Part shown: positions 21,112-30,912 of the stretch, piece by piece
Numbering within the stretch: position 1 is the stretch's first letter
Layout of the letters: the number at the start of each line of letters is the position of its first letter
From: JACRCT01 sp049841135
GTDB taxonomy: Bacteria; Myxococcota; Myxococcia; Myxococcales; UBA5297
NCBI GenBank assembly: GCA_049841135.1
Contig: JASGHK010000004.1
Span: forward strand, 1,798,001-1,862,000
Length of the DNA stretch: 64,000 nt
Direction: 5' to 3'
The notes under the pieces: generated by a model
What the model was told of the DNA's origin: nothing
The model's database searches: none
Seen by the model: the letters and a program-made list of their open reading frames with translations, nothing else
Made by a program: the position numbers and the translations under genes

Positions 21112-22311
21112 ATGAAGCGCGCGTACGTGGCGCTGGTCCTGGACCTGTCCCTGCCCGTCCCGGAGGCCCCTGCCGAGGTGCATGCGCTCGCAGAGGGGCT
21201 GCGTGCGGCCCTGGCGCCCCTCGAGCAGGACAGCGCGCTCCGGCTGGAGGTGGCCCTGTCTTCGGGAGTGACTTCCCGGCTGCTTCGCTGGGGGGAGGAG
21301 CGCGCACTCCAGAAGCTCGCCGAGCGCGCGAGCACTGGGCAGCTCTCCTTGCTGGCGACCGCGTCCGGGGGGGCCTTCCTTCCGCTCGCCCCGCCGCTCG
21401 AGGCGATGCGCCAGCTGGACCTGAGCGATGCCGCCAACCGCGAGGCCCTGGGCGAGTGGGTGTACCGGCCGGAGGGGCTCTTCCCGCCCCAGCTGGGATA
21501 CAGCCGGAGCGTGGCCGAGCTCGCCCTCGCGCGGGGGCTGCCCCGCGTGCTCGCCGACTCGCTGGCGCTGGAGGCAGGCCGGCCCCTGCCGCGCGACCGG
21601 CACTTCACCTTGAGAGGCCACCCCGGGCTGCAGGTGTTCTTCGTCGACCGCGCCCTGTCGGCGGCCCTGGACCGCGGCGCGCTGCACGACGCCGCCGACC
21701 TGCACCGGCCGCTGGCTTTCCAGGGCCGCAGCGGGTACGCCGTGCTGCGCGTCCCGGCCCGCTCGCTGCGGCCGGGCTCGCCTGCCGTGCGGCTGCTCGG
21801 CTCGTTCGGCCCCCGCTCCGCCACGGCCACCGCCACCTTGCGCGAATTGCTGGCGCTCTTCCCCGAGGTGGAGGACGCCGAGCCGACCGCCTGCGCGCTC
21901 GGGACCGAGCTCGGCGAGCTCGCGGCCGGCGTCCCCTTCGCCCGCTGGTCGTCGCCGGCCAACGAGCTGCACGCCCTGCTCTGGCGCCTGGCGTCGCTCG
22001 CCTCGCAGGAGACGGCGCGCCTCGCCGGCGAGGAGGAGGGCGGCGCCATGCGCTCCCTGCTCGACGAGGCGCTCGACTGCTCGGTCTGGCGCGCCGCGGC
22101 CCAGCCGGATCCGGGCGATCTCGAAAGGGTCGGGCGGGGCGGCGCGCGGTTGGGCGCGGTGGTCCGCGCCGCGGGGCCCAAGGCACGCGCCGAGGTGCTG
22201 GACGAGGTCCTCGACGCGCTCGCGCGGCTGTCGCACCTCTGCTCCCCGCGACGGGAGACCGCCCTGCCCGCCCGCCCGCCGTCGCCCCCGAGTTCCCCCG
22301 AGGCGCCCTGA
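21112..22311 (+). CDS. GH57-like protein of unknown activity
   Basis: 399 residues, no signal peptide. The N-terminal 230 residues resemble the glycoside hydrolase 57 / polysaccharide-deacetylase-like barrel: MKRAYVALVLDLSLPVP, STGQLSLLATASGGAFLPL, and a block VYRPEGLFPPQLGYSRSVAE aligned with the GH57 G-x-W-x-P-E segment. The glutamate normally serving as nucleophile is not clearly in place (PPQLGY), so activity is doubtful. The C-terminus is helical with a Pro/Ser-rich tail. It lies between a catalytically altered GH13 homologue and glutamate dehydrogenase. The 182-base upstream region is shared divergently with the XRE regulator. Family assignment is tentative. Confidence 0.62.
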   Translation: MKRAYVALVLDLSLPVPEAPAEVHALAEGLRAALAPLEQDSALRLEVALSSGVTSRLLRWGEERALQKLAERASTGQLSLLATASGGAFLPLAPPLEAMRQLDLSDAANREALGEWVYRPEGLFPPQLGYSRSVAELALARGLPRVLADSLALEAGRPLPRDRHFTLRGHPGLQVFFVDRALSAALDRGALHDAADLHRPLAFQGRSGYAVLRVPARSLRPGSPAVRLLGSFGPRSATATATLRELLALFPEVEDAEPTACALGTELGELAAGVPFARWSSPANELHALLWRLASLASQETARLAGEEEGGAMRSLLDEALDCSVWRAAAQPDPGDLERVGRGGARLGAVVRAAGPKARAEVLDEVLDALARLSHLCSPRRETALPARPPSPPSSPEAP

Positions 22312-22366
22312 GGTTGCGTGGTAGTCTCCCGGCCTGCTCGCCGCGAGCAGCCTGGGGAGACTCACC

Positions 22367-23593
22367 ATGAACGTGGCCGCCGCCACCGACACCTACTTCC
22401 GCAAGGCCGCCCGGCTCCTCGACGTCAGCGAAGCGATGGTCTCCATGCTCGGCACGCCGCTGCGCGAGGTCCGCGTGCACGTGCCGATCACGCTCGACAA
22501 CGGCGAGCTGAAGACCTTCACCGGCTGGCGCGTGCAGCACGACAACGCCCGCGGGCCCATGAAGGGCGGCCTGCGCTTCCACCCGTCGGTCGACCGCGAC
22601 CAGATGTGCGCGCTGGCGCAGCTCGTCACCTGGAAGGCCGCGGTGGTCAACGTCCCCTTCGGCGGCGCCAAGGGCGGCATCGCCTGCGACCCGGCGACGA
22701 TGAGCGTCAGCGAGCTCGAGCGCCTGACCCGCAAGTACGTGGACCAACTGCAGGACGTCATCGGGCCCACCCGCGACATCCCCGCTCCCGACGTCAACAC
22801 CAACCCCCAGGTCATGGCCTGGATCCTCGACCAGTACTCGCGCTACCACGGCCACGCCCCGGCGGTGGTCACCGGCAAGCCGGTCGAGCTCTACGGCAGC
22901 CGCGGGCGCGACACCGCCACCGGGCGAGGCGTGCTCCTCGTCTGCCGCGAGATCCTGCGCGACGTGGGCATGACCGTGCGCGGAGCGCGGGTCGTCATCC
23001 AGGGGTTCGGCAACGTCGGCAGCCACGCGACCCGCCTGCTCGCCGAGGACGGCGCGGTGGTCGTCGGCGTGTGCGACGCCTTCGGCGGGGTCGCCAACCC
23101 CGAGGGCCTGGACGTGCGCGCCCTCTTCGAGCACGTCAAGGCCCAGGGCACCGTCAAGGGCTTCCCGGGCCAGGCGCTCTCGCGCGACCAGGTCCTCACG
23201 CTCGACTGCGACGTGCTGGTCACCGCCGCGCTGGAGGGGGCGCTCACCGCCCAGAACGCCACCGAGGTGCGCGCGCGCATCGTGGTCGAGGGCTCCAACG
23301 CCCCCACCCTGCCCGAGGCCGACGCCCTGCTCGAGCGCCGGGGAATCATCGTCGTCCCCGACCTCTTGGCCTCGGCCGGCGGCATCGTCGTCAGCTACTT
23401 CGAGTGGGTGCAGAACCTGCAGCAGTTCTCCTGGGACGAGGACCGCGTCAACGCCGAGCTCGAGCGCACCTTGAAGGAGGCCTACGAGCGGGTCGCCTCC
23501 CTGGCGAAGTCGCGCAAGGTCTCGCTGCGCACCGCCGCCTGGCTGGTGGCCGTCGGCCGCGTGGGCAAGGCGCTGTCGCTGCGCGGTGCCTGA
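22367..23593 (+). CDS. Glu/Leu/Phe/Val dehydrogenase (NAD(P)-dependent glutamate dehydrogenase)
   Basis: Oxidative deamination or reductive amination linking glutamate and 2-oxoglutarate. 408 residues, typical for the hexameric small GDH class. N-terminal catalytic domain: GWRVQHDNARGPMKGGLRFH with the substrate-binding lysines, PFGGAKGGIACDP with the catalytic Lys, and IPAPDVNTNPQVMAW. Rossmann domain: VVIQGFGNVGSHATRLLAEDG. C-terminal helix: ASAGGIVVSYFEWVQN. The start ATG follows cctggggagactcacc. The Rsm22-type gene follows 48 bases later in the same direction and may be cotranscribed. Coenzyme preference cannot be called. Confidence 0.94.
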   Translation: MNVAAATDTYFRKAARLLDVSEAMVSMLGTPLREVRVHVPITLDNGELKTFTGWRVQHDNARGPMKGGLRFHPSVDRDQMCALAQLVTWKAAVVNVPFGGAKGGIACDPATMSVSELERLTRKYVDQLQDVIGPTRDIPAPDVNTNPQVMAWILDQYSRYHGHAPAVVTGKPVELYGSRGRDTATGRGVLLVCREILRDVGMTVRGARVVIQGFGNVGSHATRLLAEDGAVVVGVCDAFGGVANPEGLDVRALFEHVKAQGTVKGFPGQALSRDQVLTLDCDVLVTAALEGALTAQNATEVRARIVVEGSNAPTLPEADALLERRGIIVVPDLLASAGGIVVSYFEWVQNLQQFSWDEDRVNAELERTLKEAYERVASLAKSRKVSLRTAAWLVAVGRVGKALSLRGA

Positions 23594-23641
23594 AGCCCGC
23601 CCCGCCCGATTGTTGGACCTTCGAAGAGACGAGGAACATTG

Positions 23642-24818
23642 ATGGACGCCATCGTTCGCGACCTGCAGAGGTGGATCCCCCGGCTCATCGCCGTCTGGCG
23701 GACCGCCCGGAAGATGAAGGAGGGGCCGCCCGACCGCCTGCTGCCGCTCGAGATGCGCGAGGTGTCGGCGGCCGTGCGCACGCTCTCCCGCGGGCTGACC
23801 CGCGACCGCGAGCTCGCCGGCGCCCGCTACATGGAGGACCCCAAGCTGCTCGGCGGCTACCTGCTCTTCTACTGGCCGGTCTCCTACGCCCAGGCCCGCC
23901 ACGCGCTGCAGGAGCTGCCGCAGCGCCCGCGGCAGGTCTGCGACCTGGGCTCCGGCCCCGGCCCGGTCTCCTTCGCGTGCATGGACGCCGGCGCCAGCGA
24001 GATCACCGCGGCCGACCGAAGCCCCGCGGCGATGGAGGCTCGCGCGCGCGCTCGCGGGCGAGGCCGGCGAGGCGCTCTACACCCGCGCCTGGAACGGCCA
24101 GCGCGGCGACCCTCCGCCGGACGGCCCGAGCACCAGCCCCGGCAAGCCGGCCTACGACCTGGTCACGCTCTCGCACGTCGTCAACGAGCTGTGGCCGGAG
24201 GCGCCCGATGCCGCCCCGCGGCGCGCCGGCGTGCTCGAGAAGGCCTTCACGCGGGTCAAGCCCGGCGGCTCGGTCCTGGTCATCGAGCCGGCGCTGCGCG
24301 AGACCTCCCGCGCGCTGCTCCAGGTGCGCGACCTGATGCTCGACAAGGGCTTCGCCGTGCGCAGCCCGTGCCTCTTCAAGGGCCACTGCCCCGCGCTGGT
24401 CAAGGAGTCGGACTGGTGCCACGCCGAGCGCCCGTGGGAGCCGCCGCGGCTGGTGGCGGACATCGCGCGGCAGGCCGGGCTGCACAAGGAGGCGCTGAAG
24501 ATGAGCTACATGCTCTTCGCCGCGCCCGGCGAGGGCTGGCCGGCGACGCCTCCCGGCCGGCTCTTCCGCATCGTCAGCGAGCCGCTCGCCTCCAAGGGCC
24601 GCCAGCGCTACATCGGCTGCGGGCCGGAGGGGCGCGTGGGGCTGGCGCTGCAGGACAAGCACCAGACGCCCAAGAACGCCTCGTTCGCGCGCCTGTTCCG
24701 CGGCGACGTCATCGCCATCGACAAGACCGAGGAGCGCGGCGACGGGCTGGCGCTCGACGACCAGAGCACGGTCACCGTCGTCGCCCGCGCGGGCGAGCGG
24801 CTCAAGCCGGCTCAGTGA
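23642..24818 (+). CDS. Rsm22-family methyltransferase-like protein, interrupted by one frameshift
   Basis: SAM-dependent methyltransferase fold related to mitochondrial small-subunit protein Rsm22. Repaired length about 391 residues. SAM motif I is VCDLGSGPGPVSFACMDAG near residues 99-117. The second part, in another frame, continues with YDLVTLSHVVNELWPEA, then FTRVKPGGSVLVIEP, LMLDKGFAVRSPCLFKGHCP (Cys cluster) and a basic C-terminal domain with DKHQTPKNASFARLFRGDV. The break is gaggctc at 24035-24041; gagctc restores AMELARALAGEAGE and one frame through to 24818. The 3' end overlaps the convergent histidine kinase by 17 bases. Role in rRNA or ribosome assembly is inferred from the family. 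Confidence 0.82.
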
Positions 24819-27148
24819 CCTCGCTGCCCTCGGCCAGCTCCCCCCGGTCGGCGGGCAGCCACAGCCGGAACGTGCTCCCCACCTCCGGGCGGCTCTCCAC
24901 CGTGAGCTGTCCGCCGTGCGCCTCGGCCACGCCCTTGGCGATGTAGAGGCCCAACCCCAGGCCCGAGCGCTGCTTCCGGGCCCGGGCGGTCTGGTAATAG
25001 CGGTCGAACAGGCGCGGCAGGTCCTCGGGGGCGATGCCCTGCCCGCGGTCGGCCACCGACACCGCGACGCCCCCGCCGTCCTGGGCGATCTCCAGCGCGA
25101 TGGGCGAGCCGTCCTTCGAGTACTTGGCGGCGTTCTCGACCAGGTTGGTCAACACCTGCTCGACCCGGAGCGGGTCGGCGCGGACCGGCGGGGGCTGGCC
25201 TCGCACCTCCACGGTGATGGGGTGGCTGGCGATGGTCGGGGCGATCTGCCGGGCCAGCGCGGCGGCCAGGGCCGGCAGCGCCACCGGGCGGGGGTCGACG
25301 CGCAAGCGGTCGCTCTCGATGCGGGCCGCGTCGAGCAGGTCGCGGATGAGGTGCTCCAGGCGCGCCCCGGCGTGACGCATCCGCTCCAGGGTGGCGACGC
25401 TCGTGCGCACCTGGCCGGAGCGGGCCTGGCGCAGCAGGGCGTCGAGCGGGACGGTCATCGCCTGCAGCGGGCTGCGCAGGTCGTGGGCGACCACCGCCGA
25501 GAACTCTTCGCGCACGCGCTCGAGCTTCCTTGAACGGGGTCAAGTCCTGGAGGACGACGACGGCGCCCAGGAGCGCGCCGGTCTCGGAGCGGACCGGCGC
25601 CGCGCTCGTGAGCGCCGGCAGCCCCGTCCCGTCGGCCCGCTCGATGCGCACCTCCAGGTGGTCGATCACCTCCCCCGCAAGCGCCCGGGACGCGGGGCGG
25701 CGCTCGAAGGGGAGGGTCCGCCCCTCCGCGTCCTGCAGCAGGTAGCTGCGCCGCACCGGGCCCTCGGCAGGCAGGCCGAGCATCCGCCGGGCCGCCTCGT
25801 TGCTGAAGGCGATGACGTCGTCGGGGACCACGAAGAGGATTCCGTGCGGGGCCTGGCGCAGGACGGCGCCCAGCAGCCGGCGCTGCTCGCCGATCTCCCG
25901 GGCGTAGGCCACGGTGACCGCGGCCTGGGCGCTGAACGCCTCGAGCAAGCGCGCGTCCTCCTCGGTGAACTCGGCGCCCCCCTCCTTGTCGGTCAGGTAG
26001 AAGTTGCCGAAGACCTCGTCCCCCACCCGCAGCGGCACGCCGAGGAACGTCCGCATGCTGGGGTGGTGGGCGGGGAAGCCGGAGGCGCGCGGGTCGGTCG
26101 CGAGGTCGGCGACGCGCAGCGTCCTCCCCTCGTGGATGACCGCGCCGAGCAGCCCCCGTCCCTGTGGCAGGTGGCCGATGCGCGCCGCCTGCTCGTCGGT
26201 GACGCCCACGGTGATGAAGTCCGCCAGCTCGGAGTGCTCCGGGTTGAGCACCCCCATCGCTCCGTACCGGGCGCGGGTCAGCTCACAGGCTTGGGCCACC
26301 AGCAGGCGCAGGAGGCTGCGCAGCGGGTCCCCCCGGTGCTCGAGGGCTGCGGCGCCGAGCGCCTTCATCCGGGAGCCGGCACGCGCCTCCACGTCCCGGT
26401 AGCGCCCGTGATGGAGCACCTCGCGCCAGGTGGCGACGGCGCCCTCGAGCGCGGTCCGCTCCTCGTCGGCCAATCCGGAGGAGTCTCGCAGGGCGAGGAC
26501 CAGCAGCCGCGTCTTGCCGTCGACCGCGAAAGCCACGGCGCCGGCCCACTCCATCTGCCGCCGTCGGAGCGCGACCGCCCAGGACTCACCGAGCAGACCC
26601 AGGCTCGTCGAACGAACCTGTTGCGAGCGCTCGGAGGCGGCGGCCCTGAGCCAAGGGGCGGTGTCCGAGGGTAGCGCTTCGCGTGGCCAAGCCCCCCACG
26701 TCGCCCGCGTCGCGATCTCGTTCGAACCCACGGAGAGCACCGCGAGCGCCTCCGCGCCCAGGGCGAAGGCCAGCCGGCCGAGCACCTGCGTCGCCAGGCC
26801 CTCGGGGTCGTCGGCGGCCAGCAGCGGCGCCGCCAACCGGCTCGAGAGCTCCAGCAGCGGCCGCCTGCCGGCGGGCTCCAGCACGATGCGGCGCCCAGCC
26901 GAGGAGACGCCGAAGGCCTGCCGCGCGCCGGTGCTCCGCGAGATCCAGCACTGCGCCTCCGCCTGGAACACCTCACCTCGCAGCGCCCGCACCGCCGGGT
27001 GGTGGTCCGTCGCGATGGGCCGTCCGAGCTCGTCGAGCAGCACCATCGACCGCAGGTCTGGATGCTCGCCCAGCCAGGGGCCGAACGCCCCACGCAGAGC
27101 GCCGTCTTCGGCCAGCTCCAGCCACTCGGTGTTCGGCGCAGAGCCCAT
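24802..27148 (-). CDS. GAF/PAS sensor histidine kinase, interrupted by one frameshift
   Basis: Cytoplasmic sensor kinase, about 781 residues after repair, with no transmembrane helix. Order: an N-terminal region (1-250) that may hold a degenerate GAF-like fold; a clear GAF domain (about 270-415, with ARYGAMGVLNPEHSELADF and LGVPLRVGDEVFGNFYLTDK); a PAS domain (VLRQAPHGILFVVPDDVIAF); HisKA with phospho-acceptor in VVAHDLRSPLQ; and HATPase_c with NLVENAAKYS, DRGQGIAPEDLPRLFDRYY and GLGLGLYIAKGVAEAHGG. The frame breaks at 25522-25528, where the minus strand reads ggaagctc; ggagctc restores FKELERVREEFSAVVAH. No response regulator is adjacent. Confidence 0.9.
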
Positions 27149-27160
27149 CGACGACCGCCT

Positions 27161-27544
27161 TCACGTCCAACAGTGCGGCTCGGCGCAGGGTTCCGGCGAG
27201 CTCGAGGGACGCCCAGCCTCGGCGCTCGCTGCGAAGGCGGGGGCGTGCGCTAGAGCGCGTGGATGCGGAAGCTCGGGCTCGAGCTGCTTGATGACCGTGC
27301 CCGCTGGGGCCCCGCTCTCTCGCAGCGTGCTGCGCAGGAGGGCGAGGCCTTCGTCCAGCCGCGCCTCGTCGAACAGCTCGACCTCGATGATCACGCTCTG
27401 GGTCCCGCTCCCGCCGCCGGTCAGGGCGCCCATCTTCGAGCGCTCCACCGCCTGCTCCACCGCGCGCTCGATCGCGTCGCCGTCCACACCGCTCCGGGCC
27501 AGCTCCTTCTGCTCGATGACGATCTCCAGGTACATCGGCTCCAT
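27161..27544 (-). CDS. small hypothetical protein (3' end uncertain)
   Basis: Unrecognised small soluble protein. The start ATG at 27544 has AAGGAGG at good spacing and begins MEPMYLEIVIEQKELARSG; the core contains GTQSVIIEVELFDEARLDEGL. The open frame reaches 27161 (127 residues), but its last 40 residues are low-complexity Pro/Ala/Ser. A single extra base near 27266-27275 would instead give the ending QLEPSFRIHAL with a stop at 27250 (97 residues), which looks more natural. It lies 12 bases upstream of the histidine kinase and on the same strand, so the two are probably cotranscribed. Confidence 0.6.
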   Translation of the reverse strand: MEPMYLEIVIEQKELARSGVDGDAIERAVEQAVERSKMGALTGGGSGTQSVIIEVELFDEARLDEGLALLRSTLRESGAPAGTVIKQLEPELPHPRALAHAPAFAASAEAGRPSSSPEPCAEPHCWT

Positions 27545-27660
27545 GAGCGCCTCCTTGGCGTGGGCGGCCATTGTGGACCTGCGCGGCCCGGCCACCCAAG
27601 CGGCGTGTCCGCAATCAAGAGGGCTCGACCGGGCACGAACGAGCAGGAGAGGAGTTCGTC

Positions 27661-28446
27661 ATGGCTCTGTGCGCGGCGGCGGCGGCGTGGCTGTTCCTGG
27701 CGGTTCCCACCCACTGGGTGAGCCTTCCGGACTCACGGGCGGCCCTTCCCGCGGAGGCGGCGACCGCGACGGCCCTCGCGATGCCTCCTCCGCCGCCGCT
27801 CGAACCTCCTCCTCCCTCCCTGGTTCCGCCGCCGCCGCCCTCGCTGGCGCCCGCGTCCGCTCCACCGCCTGCGCCGGTGGAGGCACCCCGCAAGTTCTTC
27901 TACTGGGGCGTCGGGCTGTCGGGCGCCGGCGGATATGGCCAGCGGGCCTCGTACGATCTGCCGCTGCTCCACGCGAGCCTCGACGCCCGGTTCATCGCCG
28001 GCCAGCGCCTGCCCGACGCCAGCGGCGGCATGCACCACTCCGGCCTGATGGGGATCTCGGTCGGCATCCTCGCCGGCGCGCTCATCGGAAGCCCCAGCGG
28101 CACCACCTGGGCCGGGCCGTTCTTCATGCCGCATGCCGGCGTCGACCTGGCCTACCAGTTCCTGTGGTTCAGGAAGCTCGACCCGGCGGTGAGGCTGCAG
28201 CAGGCCCTGGGAGTCGCGCTCGGCTGGCACCTGGGCGAACGCTTCATCACCAGCTACCTCGCCGGCACCGGTGCGCCGACGACCTGGGCCTCGAGCTTCG
28301 ACTTCGAGAGCGGGCCGCTGGTCGAGTTCCTCTACCCCACCTACGAGCCCGTCACCGGCGCGCTGAGGCAGCGCTTCGTCCGCTTCTCGCGGCTGGAGGC
28401 GGGCGGCGACGCCTTCTACCTGCTCTCGGTGGGCTCGACGTTTTGA
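27661..28446 (+). CDS. hypothetical exported protein with proline-rich linker
   Basis: Unrecognised, 261 residues from the ATG at 27661 (ggagaggag upstream). An N-terminal hydrophobic segment (MALCAAAAAWLFLAVPTHW) could be a signal or membrane anchor. Residues 40-75 are a Pro-rich linker (PPPPPLEPPPPSL). The remainder alternates Gly and aromatic residues in short amphipathic stretches (WGVGLSGAGGYGQRASYDLP, GVDLAYQFLWF), as in small outer-membrane beta-barrels; the barrel is inference. It is followed after 23 bases by the dispersed repeat at 28470-28503 and a shared terminator. Confidence 0.65.
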   Translation: MALCAAAAAWLFLAVPTHWVSLPDSRAALPAEAATATALAMPPPPPLEPPPPSLVPPPPPSLAPASAPPPAPVEAPRKFFYWGVGLSGAGGYGQRASYDLPLLHASLDARFIAGQRLPDASGGMHHSGLMGISVGILAGALIGSPSGTTWAGPFFMPHAGVDLAYQFLWFRKLDPAVRLQQALGVALGWHLGERFITSYLAGTGAPTTWASSFDFESGPLVEFLYPTYEPVTGALRQRFVRFSRLEAGGDAFYLLSVGSTF

Positions 28447-28469
28447 GCAGCAAAGAGCCGACCCCAGAA

Positions 28470-28503
28470 CCTTGGCGACCTTGGTCCCTTGGCGACCTTG
28501 GCG
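28470..28503. repeat. dispersed 34-bp repeat, copy 2
   Basis: Identical over 34 bases to 5745-5778. Again it is just 3' of a gene and preceded by cccagaa. The unit is two ccttggcgaccttgg 15-mers. Confidence 0.85.
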
Positions 28504-28526
28504 CTGCAGTTGCGTCCGAACATGCG

Positions 28527-28558
28527 CGGAGGGCCGGACCTTGCGGCCCGGCCCTCCG
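28527..28558. terminator. bidirectional hairpin between convergent genes
   Basis: Arms cggagggccgg and ccggccctccg pair perfectly around a short loop. It lies between the 3' ends of the hypothetical gene and the EF-G-like gene. Confidence 0.75.
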
Positions 28559-28585
28559 GATTCAGCTAGCGCGTGAAGAGAGGGA

Positions 28586-30691
28586 TTACTCCTCCTCCTC
28601 CTCCTCGCCCTTCATCTTGCCCTTGGCCGCGGCGATCACCTTCTCGGCGATCGGCCCGGGAACCTCGTCGTAGTGGCTGGGCTCCATGGTGAACGAGCCG
28701 CGGCCGCTGGTGATGGAGCGCAGGTCGGGCGCGTAGGTGAGCAGCTCGGCCATCGGCGCCTGGGCCTTGATGATCTGGTTCTTGCCCTTGGTGTCGACGC
28801 CCATCACGCGGCCGCGCCGCTGGTTGATGTCGCCGATGACGTCGCCCGTGCACTCCTCGGGGATGGTCACCTCGATGTTCATGATCGGCTCGAGCAGGCA
28901 GGGGCGCGCCTGGGGGAAGGCGGCCTTGAAGCCCTTGGAGCCGGCCATCTGGAACGAGAAGTCCGAGGAGTCGACGTCGTGGTACTTGCCGTCGATGAGG
29001 TGGACCTTGACGTCGACGATGGGGTAGCCGGCGACGACGCCCTTGGGCAGCTGGGCACGGATTCCCTTGTCGACCGAGGGGATGAAGTTGCGGGGGATGG
29101 CGCCGCCGACGATGTCGTCGACGAACTCGTAGCCCGCCATGCGCACGTTCGGCTCGAGGTCGATGTAGCAGACGGCGAACTGGCCGCGGCCACCCGACTG
29201 CTTCTTGTGCTTGCCCTCGACGTTCTTGGCCGAGCCCTTGATGGTCTCGCGGTAGGGGATCTTCGGGGGGAGCAGGTCGACGTCGACCGAGTACTTGCGC
29301 TTGAGGCGCTCGACGGTGACCTCGATGTGCGTCTGGCCGACGCCGCCGATGAGGGTCTCGCCGGCCTCGACGTCGCGGCTGAGCTCCAGGCAGGGGTCCT
29401 CTTCGACCAGGCGGTGCAGCGCCTGGGCGATGCGGTCCTCGTCGGCCTTGGTCTTGGGCTTGAGGGCGTAGGTGATGACCGGCTTGGTCTTGGGCAGGTC
29501 GGGCAGCTTCACCACGCTCTTCGGGTCGCAGAGGGTGTCGCCGGTGCCGGTCTCCTTGAGCTTGGCGAACACGGCGATGTCGCCGGCGATGGCGCCCGGC
29601 GAGGGCTCGGTCTTGCGGCCGGTCATGTTGAGCAGCTGGGTGTAGCGCTCGGTGGCCTGGCGGGTGGTGTTCTGCAGCTGGCCGTCGCCGCCGAGCGTGC
29701 CGGACCAGACGCGGAAGAGCGTCAGCTTGCCCAGGAACTGGTCGACGATGGTGCGGAACACCTGCGCGGAGACCGGGGCGGCGGGGTCGCACTTGCGCTC
29801 GCTCTCGGCGCCGGTCTTGACGTCGGTGACCTTGATGGGCGCGTGGTCGGCGGGCGAGGGGCAGCCGGTGACGAGGAAGTCGAGCAGCGCGGAGGCGCCG
29901 ATGTTCTTGCTGCCGGAGCCGCAGAACACGGGGACGATGGCGCCGGAGGCGATGGCCTTGGCGAAGCCGCCCTTGAGCTCGTCGGGCGACAGGTCGCCGA
30001 CCTCGAGGTACTTCTCGGTCAGCTTGTCGTCGGTGGCGGCGACCGCGTCGACGAGGGCCTCGTGCGCCTTCTTGGCGGCGACCTTCATGTCCTCGGCGAT
30101 CTCTTCCTCGGTGACCTGGCCGGACATGTCGGCCTTGTACTTGAGGGCCTTCATGGAGAGCAGGTCGACGACGCCGACGAACTCGTGCTCCTTGCCGATG
30201 GGGATCTGCACCGGGGTCGCCTTGTCGGTCAGCGACTCCTTGATGTCCTTGAGCGCGGTCTCGAAGTCCGAGCGCTCGCGGTCGAGCTTGTTGACGAAGA
30301 TGAGGCGGGCGAGCCTGGCGTCGGTGGCGTAGCCCCAGGTGCGGTCGGTCTGGACCTGCACGCCGGCGATGGCGTCGACGACGATGATGGCGATGTCCAC
30401 CGCGGTGATGGCCGCGCGCGTGTCCTGGAAAAAGTTGGAGTCACCCGGGGTGTCGAGCACGTTGATCTTGTGCTCCTTCCAGCCGCCGGCGCCCAGGTGC
30501 AGCGCGATGGACGCCTTGCGCTTGACCTCCTCGGGCTCGGTGTCGAGGTTGCTGGTGCCTTCAGCGACAGAGCCGAACTTGGGCAGCGCCTTGGCCGAGA
30601 AGAGCAGCGCCTCGGCGAGCGAGGTCTTACCGGCTCCCTGGTGTCCGAAAAGGCCTGCGTTGCGGATCTTTCGCGGGTCCTGAACGTTCAT
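28586..30691 (-). CDS. elongation factor G-like GTPase (EF-G2-type paralogue)
   Basis: Five-domain EF-G homologue, 701 residues. G1 is GHQGAGKTSLAE (residues 16-27), G4 is NKLDRE, and domains II-V follow (DPCLELSRDVEAGETLIGGVG; HKKQSGGRGQFAVCYIDLEP; the C-terminal GRVMGVDTKGKNQIIKAQAP). The switch II/G3 motif reads DTPGDSNF instead of the translational EF-G form DTPGHVDF, so the His needed for GTP hydrolysis is replaced. This is typical of divergent EF-G paralogues rather than the main fusA. The gene is not linked to rpsL/rpsG/tuf, supporting a paralogue. The C-terminus ends in six Glu residues. A role in translation stress, recycling or another ribosome step is inferred from the family only. 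Confidence 0.9.
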   Translation of the reverse strand: MNVQDPRKIRNAGLFGHQGAGKTSLAEALLFSAKALPKFGSVAEGTSNLDTEPEEVKRKASIALHLGAGGWKEHKINVLDTPGDSNFFQDTRAAITAVDIAIIVVDAIAGVQVQTDRTWGYATDARLARLIFVNKLDRERSDFETALKDIKESLTDKATPVQIPIGKEHEFVGVVDLLSMKALKYKADMSGQVTEEEIAEDMKVAAKKAHEALVDAVAATDDKLTEKYLEVGDLSPDELKGGFAKAIASGAIVPVFCGSGSKNIGASALLDFLVTGCPSPADHAPIKVTDVKTGAESERKCDPAAPVSAQVFRTIVDQFLGKLTLFRVWSGTLGGDGQLQNTTRQATERYTQLLNMTGRKTEPSPGAIAGDIAVFAKLKETGTGDTLCDPKSVVKLPDLPKTKPVITYALKPKTKADEDRIAQALHRLVEEDPCLELSRDVEAGETLIGGVGQTHIEVTVERLKRKYSVDVDLLPPKIPYRETIKGSAKNVEGKHKKQSGGRGQFAVCYIDLEPNVRMAGYEFVDDIVGGAIPRNFIPSVDKGIRAQLPKGVVAGYPIVDVKVHLIDGKYHDVDSSDFSFQMAGSKGFKAAFPQARPCLLEPIMNIEVTIPEECTGDVIGDINQRRGRVMGVDTKGKNQIIKAQAPMAELLTYAPDLRSITSGRGSFTMEPSHYDEVPGPIAEKVIAAAKGKMKGEEEEEE

Positions 30692-30912
30692 AAGACGCCT
30701 CTTGCGCCCCTGTGGTCGGGGCTACCGGGTGGTTGAAAACGGCTCTTTGGTGATGCCCTGGTCACCGCACGCCGAAACCTGCCCTCTTTCAACAGCCCTC
30801 GGTACGCGCGTTTTCCAGGCATTACCGCAGTTTGGCCGCTCGTTTACCTAGCAGGTGCACTAGGGTGAGTCAAACCTCGCAGCCCCCGTTTTGGGCCTTG
30901 TCAAAAGGGCCG

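Noticed and set aside
20232..21115. Open frame continuing from the GH13-like protein for another 290 residues
   Set aside because: It is the wrong frame after the 20123 indel. It runs antisense through the well-supported XRE gene and the composition becomes random.
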